64,000 bases of DNA from Bog-473 sp035534235 (GTDB taxonomy: Bacteria; Actinomycetota; Acidimicrobiia; Acidimicrobiales; RAAP-2): contig DATLSH010000014.1 of assembly GCA_035534235.1 (NCBI GenBank), positions 13,261-77,260 on the forward strand. The letters are read 5' to 3'. Below the pieces are notes generated by a model that worked only from the letters and a program-made list of their open reading frames with translations, had not been told where the DNA came from and ran no database searches. Positions 1 through 7,783 of this stretch are shown here, piece by piece. The translations under genes were made by a program, and so were the position numbers. Each line of letters begins with the position of its first letter. Within the stretch, counting starts at the first letter, position 1.

Positions 1-85
1 AGGGTCATGACTCCCCATTGCATGACGCGGAGGACGGCATTCAGATTCTGCGTGGCGATGAAGAATGCCACCGCACCCGGTTCCC
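1..85. other. Window edge, downstream of fhaA
   Basis: This is the 85 bp left of the fhaA stop. On the minus strand there are in-frame ATG/GTG codons with no stop before the window edge, so the first codons of the next minus-strand gene may lie here. In mycobacteria fhaA is followed by fhaB. Too little sequence is present to identify it. Confidence 0.25.
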
Positions 86-742
86 TCACGTCATCTCAAA
101 GATGAGTCTCGTCGACCCGACGCTCACCTCGTCCCCATTGGCGAGCATCTGCTCCCGGACCGGCGTGCCGTTCACCCGCGTGCCGTTTGTGGATCCCAGG
201 TCGGTGATGAACACGCCGTCGCCACGCCGGCTCAACTCGGCATGGCGGCGGCTCACGTTCGTGTCCTGCAGGACGATCTCGCACTCGGGCAGTCGGCCTA
301 TGACGAGGGATTCTGAACCCACGGCGACACGTCGGCCGTCGGGAAACACCAGCTCAGCCAGGACGCCGCCGTCTCCGCTCTCGTGCACCTCGGCCGTCAC
401 GGTGAAGCGGCCAGACTTCAAGTCGGACCCCTCGAAGATCTCCACCTCCACCGGTCCCACGAACGAGTACGACTCAATCCGGGCGTGCTCCCGGGCGGCA
501 TCGGACAGCTCCCGTGACAGGGCGTCTATGAAGCTGGCGAACCGGCTGACATCTGCGGGCGCGAGCGTCACGGCGAAGGCGTTCGGCGCGATGAGCCCCC
601 GCACCCCCACCCGGCGGTGCAAGTCCATTTCGCGTGTCAGCCTCCGCCCAATTTCCACTGGTTGCAGGTTGCTTCGAATCGGCTTGGCCAACGTGCCCTC
701 CACCAGACGCTCGAGGCGCTCCTCAAACTGCTGGAGTCCCAT
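86..742 (-). CDS. fhaA: FhaA-like protein: DUF3662 plus FHA domain
   Basis: This is a 218-residue cytoplasmic phosphothreonine-binding adaptor. Residues 1-115 match the DUF3662 N-domain of FhaA, opening with GLQQFEERLERLVEG. Residues 145-215 form an FHA domain with the usual ligand-binding residues: R150 in IGR, SRRH at 164-167 and STNG at 184-187. Mycobacterial FhaA is about 530 residues with a long disordered linker; here the two domains are almost directly joined. In mycobacteria FhaA works with the Ser/Thr kinases PknA/PknB and with CwlM and MurJ in peptidoglycan control, and homologues of both partners occur in this window (35.7 and 39.3 kb). It sits beside tRNA-Leu(CAG), as in mycobacteria. 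ATG 742 has only a weak ribosome binding site. The family is secure; the partners are inferred. Confidence 0.88.
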   Translation of the reverse strand: MGLQQFEERLERLVEGTLAKPIRSNLQPVEIGRRLTREMDLHRRVGVRGLIAPNAFAVTLAPADVSRFASFIDALSRELSDAAREHARIESYSFVGPVEVEIFEGSDLKSGRFTVTAEVHESGDGGVLAELVFPDGRRVAVGSESLVIGRLPECEIVLQDTNVSRRHAELSRRGDGVFITDLGSTNGTRVNGTPVREQMLANGDEVSVGSTRLIFEMT

Positions 743-755
743 GGTCTTGTTCAGA

Positions 756-779
756 CTACCGGGCCGATGCGCCCGGTAG
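756..779. repeat. Inverted repeat in fhaA leader
   Basis: CTACCGGGC at 756-764 is the exact reverse complement of GCCCGGTAG at 771-779, with a 6-nt loop. It lies 14 nt upstream of the fhaA start on the minus strand, so it would fold in the fhaA 5' leader, or it could be an operator. No T-tract follows on either strand, so an intrinsic terminator is unlikely. Confidence 0.45.
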
Positions 780-857
780 GGGTTCGGCGGGCGTCTGACC
801 TGCTCATCAAGTCGAATTTAGCCGCCCGACCCAGCGACTACTGTTGTCCGGTCGCTC

Positions 858-944
858 GGGCGAGTGGCGGAATAGGCAGACGCGCAGGATTCAGGTTCCT
901 GTGTCCGAAAGGATGTGGGGGTTCAAGTCCCCCCTCGCCCACCA
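858..944 (+). tRNA. tRNA-Leu(CAG)
   Basis: This is an 87-nt tRNA with encoded CCA. The acceptor stem GGGCGAG (858-864) pairs with CTCGCCC (934-940), followed by discriminator A941 and CCA at 942-944. The anticodon arm is CAGGA/TCCTG around loop TTCAGGT, giving anticodon CAG. A long variable arm marks it as class II (Leu). The T-loop GTTCAAG is canonical, with a GGGGG/CCCCC stem. It closely resembles E. coli tRNA-Leu(CAG) in layout, and sits beside fhaA as in mycobacteria. Confidence 0.97.
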
Positions 945-960
945 ACCGGACCGCTCCGGT
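945..960. terminator. Short hairpin after tRNA-Leu
   Basis: ACCGGA (945-950) and TCCGGT (955-960) form a 6-bp stem with a 4-nt loop. It falls right after the tRNA CCA and abuts the stop codon of the convergent permease gene, so it could end both transcripts. There is no U-tract, so this is a weak call. Confidence 0.35.
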
Positions 961-3494
961 CATTCCGCCGCGATCGCCGCCAGCACGTCGAGTTTGCCCG
1001 CCCGGCGGGCAGGCCAGCTCGCCGCACCGAGTCCCAGAAGTGCGGCAATGACAAGGAAAATCACCAGGTTGCTGAACGGTACGACAATGTCGGTGATGCC
1101 CTGCTGCTTCAGCGAGGAGGCCAGGGCGACGCCGAGGGCGGTGCCGATGACGAGCCCGATGATGGCGCCGAAGACGGCCAGGATCACCGACTCCGAGCGG
1201 ATCATGGCTCGGATCTGGCGGCGCTTCATCCCGACGGCCCGGAGGAGCCCGATCTCGTGGGTGCGCTCGAAGACGGAGAGCATGAGCGTGTTGACGATCC
1301 CGATGAGGGCGATGAGGACGGCCAGCGCCAGCAGGGCATAGACCAGGCCCAGCAACTGGTTGACCATCGCCTCCTGTGACTTCTCGAACTGGGCGCGCGT
1401 CTGGACCTGCAGGTTCGGGTACGCGTGGAGCACCCGGGCGACGGCGTGCTCAATGCCTCCGGCACCGCTGGCCGATCGGAGGAGGACGGCCACCGGAAGC
1501 GGGTCGTTGAAGTGCGACAGGAAGAACCCGTCACCCACCACGTAGCGGCCGATGAGGGCGTTGGCCTTGAATATCCCGCCGATGCGCATGGTCGCGTTCC
1601 CGGTCTGGGCGAACTTGACCGGCACCACCGAGCCAACGGAGAGGTGCTTGGAATCGGCCGTGGTCGCGTCAATGAGCAGTGCACCGGCCGCCAGGGCAGC
1701 TCCACCGGTGCCGGCTTGCATACGCAGGATCACGGTGTCGGCCAGGTGGTCGGTCGAGATTCCGGTCAGGGTGGCCAGCGCGTGCCCGATTTCGAACTCT
1801 CCGGTGTAGACCGTCGAAGTTGCCGTGACGCCCGGCACCTTCGAAACCGTGGCTTCCACCGCGTGGCTGAATCTCCCGGCTCCGACACCCGTGGCCGAAA
1901 TGATGAAGTCCGCATTGATGGCGTTGTTGACACTGCTGGTTGCCGATTTTGACAACGATGCCCCGAACACGGAGATGGCCGAGACCAGTGCCAGTCCGAC
2001 CATGAGGGCGGAAGACGTCTGGGCGGTGCGCCGGGGACTGCGCATGGAGTTCTCCCGACCCAGCCGACCGGAGACCCCGAGGACGCGGGCGAGCGGGCGA
2101 CCGAGGGCGCTGGCAATGGGTCGGGCGATGCTCGGCGCCAGCATGCCGGCACCGATGAACGTCCCCACCGCACCGAGTCCGACCAGCTGGATCGCCGGCA
2201 ATGTCAACCCCAGCCCCAGCACGGCGATGGAGACAACCGTGATGATGCCCCCGATGGTGATGCGCCGCCGCGATGACACCTCGAGCTCTCCGGCGTACGA
2301 CACGATGGCCGCCACCGGAGGGATCCTCACGGCCCGGCGGGCCGGACTGACTGCGGAGACCACGGTGACTCCGACCCCGACCAGGAGTGCCGCCGCCACA
2401 GTTCGCACCCCGAAGACCAGAGGCCCCGACGGAAGTGTGATACCGAAACCGCCAAGCAGCGCCTCCAGGCCCTTGGCGGACAGGACCCCGAGCCCCAGGC
2501 CGATCAGAGACGAGGTCAGGCCGACCAGGGCGGCCTCAAGGAGGACCGAGCGAAAGACCTGCCGGCGGCTCGCACCCACAATCCGCAGGAGCGCCAGCTC
2601 GCGGGTGCGTTGACCGACGATGATCGAAAACGTGTTGAAGATCGTGAATCCGCCGACGAACAGCGCAATGAATGCGAACACCAGGAGCGCCGTCGAGAAG
2701 AACGACAACGCCCTGTTGATGGCGCCCGCCTGCTCGTCGGCGACCGTCTGCCCGGTGACCACCTCGACCCCGTGCGGCAGGGATCGGGCAATCCTGTGTT
2801 CCACGGTTGCCTTGTCGGCTCCGGAAGCGACCACAATGTCGATGGCGTCGACGTGACCGATCTTTCCGAACAGCTGTTGCGCCGTGGGAAGCGTGAAGGC
2901 GGCGAGAGTCGCACCGGCCAGGTTGTCGGCGGAGCCGAACATGACGATCCCCGTGATGGTGAACGTCTGCGGAGGCCCGGCAAGAAGCATACGGACGTGA
3001 TTGCCGACCGTGAAGTGGTACGTGCGCGCGGTGCCGGCATCCATCAGGACGTCATGGGAGGTCTTGGGCGCAACGCCTGCGACCAGGTGCAGGACAGAGA
3101 GCTGGGGATTGGTGTCAAAGGCCACTCCGATCGATGGCGCCCCACCGGTGGTGACCGCCTTCCCGTCACGGGCGATGTACTGCGCGTACCCGGAGGCGTT
3201 TCCCTCGGCAAAGGCGACGCCCGGCACCCGGCGGACCGCGGCAATGAGGGAATCGGGTATCGGCTTGCGGACGACGCCACCTCCGCCGGTGTTGTCGGCA
3301 AAGGCGGCATGACCCCGGATTTCGAAGTCGACGTGCTGGTAGATGCTGCCGAACAATGTGGTGAACGTGTTGTGGAGGGTGTCGGTGAGAACGAGGGTCC
3401 CGGAGATGAAGGTCACTCCGAGCACGATGGCCAGGGCGGTCAGCCCCAGGCGGAACTTGTGGGCCAGCAGACCCTTCAATGTGACCTTCCACAT
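960..3494 (-). CDS. ABC transporter permease, FtsX/MacB type
   Basis: This is an 844-residue inner-membrane permease. It starts with a cytoplasmic anchor and a TM segment (residues 15-40, LGLTALAIVLGVTFISGTLV), followed by a large MacB-type extracytoplasmic domain. The first FtsX permease domain lies at roughly residues 260-400, followed by a hydrophobic stretch near 410-460. After a second periplasmic domain, the C-terminal FtsX domain (about 715-840) carries three TM segments and the typical ERTHEIGLLRAVGMKRRQI cytoplasmic loop. Such permeases pair with LolD/MacB-like ATPases to move lipoproteins, peptides or drugs outward or to drive mechanotransmission; the substrate cannot be read from sequence. 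It begins 1 nt after the upstream ATPase gene stops, so the two form an operon. Confidence 0.9.
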   Translation of the reverse strand: MWKVTLKGLLAHKFRLGLTALAIVLGVTFISGTLVLTDTLHNTFTTLFGSIYQHVDFEIRGHAAFADNTGGGGVVRKPIPDSLIAAVRRVPGVAFAEGNASGYAQYIARDGKAVTTGGAPSIGVAFDTNPQLSVLHLVAGVAPKTSHDVLMDAGTARTYHFTVGNHVRMLLAGPPQTFTITGIVMFGSADNLAGATLAAFTLPTAQQLFGKIGHVDAIDIVVASGADKATVEHRIARSLPHGVEVVTGQTVADEQAGAINRALSFFSTALLVFAFIALFVGGFTIFNTFSIIVGQRTRELALLRIVGASRRQVFRSVLLEAALVGLTSSLIGLGLGVLSAKGLEALLGGFGITLPSGPLVFGVRTVAAALLVGVGVTVVSAVSPARRAVRIPPVAAIVSYAGELEVSSRRRITIGGIITVVSIAVLGLGLTLPAIQLVGLGAVGTFIGAGMLAPSIARPIASALGRPLARVLGVSGRLGRENSMRSPRRTAQTSSALMVGLALVSAISVFGASLSKSATSSVNNAINADFIISATGVGAGRFSHAVEATVSKVPGVTATSTVYTGEFEIGHALATLTGISTDHLADTVILRMQAGTGGAALAAGALLIDATTADSKHLSVGSVVPVKFAQTGNATMRIGGIFKANALIGRYVVGDGFFLSHFNDPLPVAVLLRSASGAGGIEHAVARVLHAYPNLQVQTRAQFEKSQEAMVNQLLGLVYALLALAVLIALIGIVNTLMLSVFERTHEIGLLRAVGMKRRQIRAMIRSESVILAVFGAIIGLVIGTALGVALASSLKQQGITDIVVPFSNLVIFLVIAALLGLGAASWPARRAGKLDVLAAIAAE

Positions 3495-3495
3495 A

Positions 3496-4257
3496 TCAGT
3501 TGCCCAGCTGCTTCATCCGCTCCAGCACCGTGTCGGCCGTCGGTGAGGCCAGGGCACCCACCACGCGGCCGTCAGCCAGGAAGACCACCCGATCGGCATA
3601 GGCGGCGCCGCGCGGGTCATGCGTGACCATGACGATCGACTGTGCGAACTCGGTGACCGAGCGCCGGAGAAAGGCCAGCATCTCGGCCGAAGAGTTGGAA
3701 TCGAGGTTGCCCGTGGGCTCGTCCGCGAAAATCAGGTCAGGACGGCTTATCAACGCCCGGGCGCAGGCGGCACGTTGCTGCTGGCCCCCGGACATCTCAA
3801 TGGGCCGGTGGGACAGTCGATCGGCAATGCTCAGCTGCTCCACCAGATAATCGAACCAGGCCCGGTCGACCTTCTTTCCGGCCAGGTCCACAGGCAGGGT
3901 GATGTTCTCGCGCGCCGTGAGGGTGGGCACGAGGTTGAACGACTGGAAGACGAAGCCGATCCGGTCCCGTCGCAACTCGGTCATGCCCGAGTCGTCCAGC
4001 AGCGCCAGGTCCTGCCCGCCGACGAAGGCGTGCCCCGAGGTCGGCCGGTCGAGACCGGCCATGCAGTGCATGAGGGTGGACTTGCCCGACCCCGACGGGC
4101 CCATGACCGCAGTGAACCTGCCCTTCTCGAACTCGACGTTGATGCCCGCCAAGGCGTTGACGGCGGCGTCACCCAACCCGTACGTCTTGACGAGGTCCAC
4201 GGCACGCGCCGCCACCAGGCCCGGCGCGCTGACGGAATCCAACGTGGCAGTCGTCAT
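3496..4257 (-). CDS. ABC transporter ATP-binding protein, LolD/MacB type
   Basis: This is a 253-residue ATPase partner of the adjacent permease. Walker A is GPSGSGKST, the Q-loop is FVFQSFNLVPTL, the signature is SGGQQQR, Walker B is LIFADEPTGNLDS and the switch histidine is in VTHDP. The order and spacing are those of the MacB/LolD/FtsE subfamily, which energises FtsX-type permeases rather than solute channels. I chose ATG 4257 over an upstream frame extension because AAAGGA (minus strand, 4265-4270) lies at normal distance, and the protein then starts just before the nucleotide-binding domain. It is transcribed first in a two-gene operon, away from the riboswitch-controlled gene on the other strand. 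Confidence 0.92.
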   Translation of the reverse strand: MTTATLDSVSAPGLVAARAVDLVKTYGLGDAAVNALAGINVEFEKGRFTAVMGPSGSGKSTLMHCMAGLDRPTSGHAFVGGQDLALLDDSGMTELRRDRIGFVFQSFNLVPTLTARENITLPVDLAGKKVDRAWFDYLVEQLSIADRLSHRPIEMSGGQQQRAACARALISRPDLIFADEPTGNLDSNSSAEMLAFLRRSVTEFAQSIVMVTHDPRGAAYADRVVFLADGRVVGALASPTADTVLERMKQLGN

Positions 4258-4512
4258 GAACCGGTCCTTTCGTGGGGGCCACCAGCGCAATGGCCCTGGT
4301 CACTTCGGGCCCGCATCTGCCGGCCGACCAGTATGGCCGACTCCCCGGCCATTCTCCGACGGCGCCGCCGGTCCGTTCCGCCCCCTTCCCCGGAGGGGCC
4401 GCCCCGCTGCGATCTTCGTTGCAAACCGGTTGCTCCTGGTCAAGGCCACGTCGAAATAGTCCATTTGTCCCTTGAGGCAGGTCCGGAAGTCAATCAGTGT
4501 GGGTGTCGGAAG
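4258..4512. other. Divergent intergenic region
   Basis: This is the 255 bp between the ABC ATPase start and the riboswitch. It must carry promoters for both directions. A short minus-strand open frame here looks like random GC-rich coding potential without family motifs, and I do not call it. I saw no clear -35/-10 pair. Confidence 0.4.
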
Positions 4513-4590
4513 CAATCGAAAAGGCAAACCACTCGCGAGGGTGGGACGCAAAGCAAACGGGACTCTCTGAGTCAGCCGAGCCGCCGAAAT
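4513..4590 (+). ncRNA. Cyclic di-GMP-I (GEMM-I) riboswitch
   Basis: The conserved GEMM-I core is present in order: AAAAGGCAAACC, then a hairpin ACTCGCGAGGGT, then GGGACGCAAAGC (4542-4553), then the second arm CGGGACTCTCTGAGTCAGCC with its tetraloop-receptor-like end, then GCCGCCGA. The GGCAAACC and GGGACGCAAAGC blocks and the CAGCC junction are the family hallmarks that bind c-di-GMP. It lies directly upstream of the secreted repeat/glycosidase gene, so c-di-GMP should control that gene. I see no clean intrinsic terminator between it and the gene, so whether control is on transcription or on translation is open. Confidence 0.9.
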
Positions 4591-4649
4591 AGCAGACCGT
4601 GCATCGCTATTTACCCCGCGGCCCGATTTCTCAGGGTTACGGGGGAAAA

Positions 4650-6509
4650 GTGCGAGAGATCACGCAGACGACGGAGGCCAGGCCCCCGCTTCGCTTCGGA
4701 CGCATCGCCAGCCTGGCGGTCGCCCTGGGAGCACTCTCCGCCACCTTCGGTCTCGGGGCGATCAACTCAGCCCAGGCCGTGGCCTCCCGGACCACCAATT
4801 CTGCCTACAGCGGTGGCCAAATGATGGCAGCCGACCCCAACGGCGGGTTCTGGACGGTCACCGGCACCGGCGCCATCTCGGCGTTCGATGGTGCTCCCAT
4901 CTTCGGTTCACCCGCCCTCTCGGGCGTCCGCCCGGTTCTCCCGATTGTCGGCATGGAGGCCACGCCCAGCGGAGGTGGCTACTGGCTGGTGGCGTCCGAC
5001 GGAGGGATCTTCAGCTTCGGCGACGCCCAATTCCACGGGTCCACCGGCGCCATCCACCTGAACAAGCCCATTGTGGGCATGGCGGCCACGCCCAGCGGCA
5101 AGGGCTACTGGCTGGTGGCCACCGACGGCGGGATCTTCAGCTTCGGCGACGCTCAGTTCCACGGGTCGACCGGCGCCATCCACCTGAACAAGCCGATCGT
5201 CGGGATGGCAGCCACCTCTGACGGCAGCGGTTACTGGATGGTCGCTTCCGACGGCGGGATCTTCGGCTTCGGCGACGCCCCCTTCTTCGGGTCCACGGGC
5301 GCCATCCACCTGACCCAGCCCATTGTCGGCATGTTGGCCACGCCCGATGGCGGCGGCTACTGGCTTGTGGCGTCGGACGGCGGCATCTTCGGCTTCGGCG
5401 ACGCCCCCTTCTACGGGTCCCTGGGTGGCAGCGGCCAGTCGGTCGCCGGCATGATCGTCAACCCCTCGACGGCCGGCTACACCTTGGTGGCCACCGACGG
5501 CACGCCCTCAGCCTTCACCCCCTCACTGGCGAGCTCTTCGCCGGCCGTCACACCCCCGGCCGTCACACCCCCGGCCGTCACACCCCCGGTCAACAGCTCG
5601 CTTCTCCAGGGTGCCTACGCTGGCGGTGTCAACCCGGCAGGCGTGACCGCCTTCGGCGCCTCCACCGGCACCCACCCCACCATCGCCTCGGACTACCTCC
5701 CGGGCTCCAGCGGGTGGGCCGGCATGGACGGTGCCGGCGGGAGCCTCTCCTGGATGCTCGGTGGCGGGTGGGCCGGCAGCGGCTACACCCTTTCGCTGGG
5801 CGTGCCCATCATCCCCACCGACTCCAACGGCACCCCCATGGGTACCTTGGCCCAGGGCGCCACCGGGGCCTACAACAACTACTACGTGACCCTGGCGCAG
5901 ACTTTGATCGCCGGTGGTGAGTCCAACGCCTACCTCCGCCTCGGTTGGGAGTTCGACGGGAACTGGTACACCTGGGCCGCCTCCACCCCGGCTGCCGAGG
6001 CCAGCTACGCGGCCTACTTCCGCCAGATCGTCACCGCCATGCGCTCGGTGGCCGGTGCGAACTTCAGGTTCGTCTGGAACCCCGACGCCTCGGCCTTCAC
6101 CACCCAGGCCGTCAACGGGGGTTACGACGTCTCCCTGGCCTACCCGGGCAAGGCCTACGTCGACGACATCGCCATCGACGTCTACGACCAGAGCTGGGCC
6201 AACCCGATGACCCCGACCAACGTCTGGAACCAGACCACGCTCCCCACCCTGGTCGCGTCCCAGCAGTTCGCAGCCGCCCAGGGCGTCCCGCTCGCCGTCA
6301 CCGAATGGGGAGTGGCCATCCGCAGTGACGGGCACGGCCTGGGCGACGACCCTCTCTTCGTGAACAACATGATCTCTTGGATGAAGAACCCGGCCAACAA
6401 CGTCGCCTTCGAGAGCTACTTCAACTTCGATGTCACCGGTCAGGTGGACGCCATCAACGACGGGAACTTCACGCTTTCCCTGGCGGCCTTCACCGCCGGT
6501 ATGGCCTGA
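4650..6509 (+). CDS. Secreted repeat protein with GH26-like glycosidase domain
   Basis: This is a 619-residue exported protein. A signal peptide covers about residues 20-50 (ASLAVALGALSATFGLGAINSAQA). It is followed by one divergent and four well-conserved 42-residue repeats of the type GYWLVASDGGIFSFGDAxF-GSTGAIHLxxPIVGM, and a short Pro-rich linker (PAVTP three times). A C-terminal domain of about 310 residues resembles glycoside hydrolase family 26: RLGWEFDGNWYTW (nt 5935-5973) would hold the acid/base Glu, and VTEWGV (nt 6297-6314) the nucleophile Glu. The likely substrate is a beta-mannan/xylan-like or self-made surface polysaccharide, by inference. A cyclic di-GMP-I riboswitch sits just upstream. 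The frame is open from GTG 4599, but I prefer GTG 4650, which follows a GGGGGAAAA purine tract and lies clear of the aptamer. Confidence 0.85.
   Translation: MREITQTTEARPPLRFGRIASLAVALGALSATFGLGAINSAQAVASRTTNSAYSGGQMMAADPNGGFWTVTGTGAISAFDGAPIFGSPALSGVRPVLPIVGMEATPSGGGYWLVASDGGIFSFGDAQFHGSTGAIHLNKPIVGMAATPSGKGYWLVATDGGIFSFGDAQFHGSTGAIHLNKPIVGMAATSDGSGYWMVASDGGIFGFGDAPFFGSTGAIHLTQPIVGMLATPDGGGYWLVASDGGIFGFGDAPFYGSLGGSGQSVAGMIVNPSTAGYTLVATDGTPSAFTPSLASSSPAVTPPAVTPPAVTPPVNSSLLQGAYAGGVNPAGVTAFGASTGTHPTIASDYLPGSSGWAGMDGAGGSLSWMLGGGWAGSGYTLSLGVPIIPTDSNGTPMGTLAQGATGAYNNYYVTLAQTLIAGGESNAYLRLGWEFDGNWYTWAASTPAAEASYAAYFRQIVTAMRSVAGANFRFVWNPDASAFTTQAVNGGYDVSLAYPGKAYVDDIAIDVYDQSWANPMTPTNVWNQTTLPTLVASQQFAAAQGVPLAVTEWGVAIRSDGHGLGDDPLFVNNMISWMKNPANNVAFESYFNFDVTGQVDAINDGNFTLSLAAFTAGMA
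4953..5450 (+). repeat. Four tandem 126-nt coding repeats
   Basis: Units start at 4953, 5079, 5205 and 5331. The first three are exactly 126 nt (42 residues) and the fourth is 120 nt. The first two are nearly identical at protein level (SFGDAQFHGSTGAIHLNKPIVGM) and close at DNA level, pointing to recent duplication. A divergent unit precedes them from 4824, and a truncated one follows from 5451. Confidence 0.93.
5544..5588 (+). repeat. Three 15-nt repeats coding a PAVTP linker
   Basis: GCCGTCACACCCCCG occurs three times in perfect tandem (5544-5558, 5559-5573, 5574-5588). It encodes the flexible Ala-Val-Thr-Pro-Pro hinge between the surface repeats and the glycosidase domain. In-frame unit gain or loss would change hinge length only. 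Confidence 0.95.
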
Positions 6510-6536
6510 TCTCGGCTCCCGGAATCCCGCCTGCGC

Positions 6537-7736
6537 TTAGGTTCCGGGGACGGGGTCCGGCTCCGATCCGGCCGGTTCGAGAGGGATGTGCCAGGTGAGC
6601 CGGGTCCCCCCCTCCCTGGACTTCCCCAGATCGAGCCCACCACCCAGTCGCTCGGCACGGCTGCGCATGTTCCTCAGGCCCCGCCCGCCGTCGCCGGCGT
6701 CGCTCATGCCGCGCCCGTTGTCGGCCACCACCAGGCGCAATTCGTCCCCCGCGGTGATCGTGATGATGACGTCGGTGGCCACCGCGTGCTTGCCCACATT
6801 GGTCAGAGCCTCCCGCAGCGTGGCCAGCGCATGGTCGGAATGCGATCCGGTGATGGCGGTATCGACCGGTCCGCTGAAGGTCACCTGGGGATGCGTCCCC
6901 AGCATCGGCTTCAACTCGTGCAGGAGGTCAAGCACCTTGGGCCGGAATCCCTCCTTGTTGATGGTGACCTCAAGGTCGAAGATCGCCGTGCGGAGCTGGC
7001 GAATTGTCTCATCGAGCTTGTCGATGGCGTCACTGATCCTGCTGGCCACCTCGGGACGGTCGACCATGCGGGCCGTGCCCTGCAGCGAGAGGCCGACAGC
7101 GAAGAGCCGCTGAATGATTGAGTCATGAAGGTCGCGGGCGATGCGATCCCGATCCTCGGTAAGCGTGTAGTCCCGCACCACGGCATGGAGCCGGGCGTTC
7201 TCAATCGCAATTCCCGCCGCCATGGCCAACGCCATGACGGTGGCCTCGTCATCGTCGGAGAACTCCTCCGCGTTCGTCTTGTTGGTGAGATAGAGGTTGC
7301 CGTACACCTCGCCATGGACGCGCACCGGGACCCCCAGGAATGAGGTCATGATCGGATGATTGCCGGGCACACCGTAGCTGTCCGGGCTCTCCCGGAGGTT
7401 GGCCAGGCGCAGGGGGATGGCGTCCGCGATCAGGGTGCCGAGGACGCCGCGACCAGTCGGTCGGGGCCCGATCTTCTGCTCCTCCTCGGGGTCGAGGCCC
7501 ACCGTGAGGAATTGATCGAGGGAGTTGCGAGTCTCGCTCAGCACACCGAGCGCGCCGTATTGGGCGTCGACCAGGTCGCGGGCCTCCTCGACGATGCGCC
7601 GGAGCACGACGGGCAGGCTGAGCTCGCCGTCCAGCATCATGATGGCGCGCACCAGCCGGCGCAGCTTGACTGGATCGTCAATCAAGTCGAAGGGCTGCAC
7701 GCCGCCAAGGCTAGTGGCCGGTGATCGGTACTTCAC
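6537..7736 (-). CDS. Sensor histidine kinase, GAF plus HisKA_3 (DevS-like)
   Basis: This is a 399-residue soluble kinase without membrane segments. A GAF domain spans about residues 38-185, with the run FLGVPVRVHGEVYGNLYLTNK typical of DevS/DosT GAF domains. The HisKA_3 dimerisation helix holds the phospho-accepting H204 in RDLHDSIIQRLFA. The C-terminal HATPase has the N-box EALTNVGKHA and G-box VADNGRGMSD. DevS/DosT have two GAF domains; this one has one, and I cannot assign a heme ligand. It is divergent from the response regulator gene at 7784, with only 47 bp between starts, so the two are almost surely a cognate pair. The start is GTG 7736; an internal GTG near 7702 is possible. Confidence 0.9.
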   Translation of the reverse strand: MKYRSPATSLGGVQPFDLIDDPVKLRRLVRAIMMLDGELSLPVVLRRIVEEARDLVDAQYGALGVLSETRNSLDQFLTVGLDPEEEQKIGPRPTGRGVLGTLIADAIPLRLANLRESPDSYGVPGNHPIMTSFLGVPVRVHGEVYGNLYLTNKTNAEEFSDDDEATVMALAMAAGIAIENARLHAVVRDYTLTEDRDRIARDLHDSIIQRLFAVGLSLQGTARMVDRPEVASRISDAIDKLDETIRQLRTAIFDLEVTINKEGFRPKVLDLLHELKPMLGTHPQVTFSGPVDTAITGSHSDHALATLREALTNVGKHAVATDVIITITAGDELRLVVADNGRGMSDAGDGGRGLRNMRSRAERLGGGLDLGKSREGGTRLTWHIPLEPAGSEPDPVPGT

Positions 7737-7769
7737 CGCCCGTTCGCGACCACGCCGGTGCCCGTCATG

Positions 7770-7781
7770 CCAATATTGGGG
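7770..7781. promoter_or_regulatory. Operator-like site between kinase and regulator
   Basis: CCAATATTGGGG contains the perfect palindrome CCAATATTGG (7770-7779). It touches the ribosome binding region of the response regulator gene and lies in the 47-bp divergent gap. The blocks CCAATATT and ATTGGGGA recur at 8865-8885, upstream of the next minus-strand gene, suggesting a shared binding site for this regulator. This is an inference from sequence recurrence only. Confidence 0.45.
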
Positions 7782-7783
7782 AA

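Noticed and set aside
958..1000. Integration (att) site at the 3' end of tRNA-Leu
   Set aside because: No integrase gene is nearby and no duplicate of the tRNA 3' end was seen in the window.
4300..4551. Small minus-strand gene of 83 codons upstream of the ABC ATPase
   Set aside because: It overlaps the riboswitch, has no ribosome binding site and no recognisable motif.
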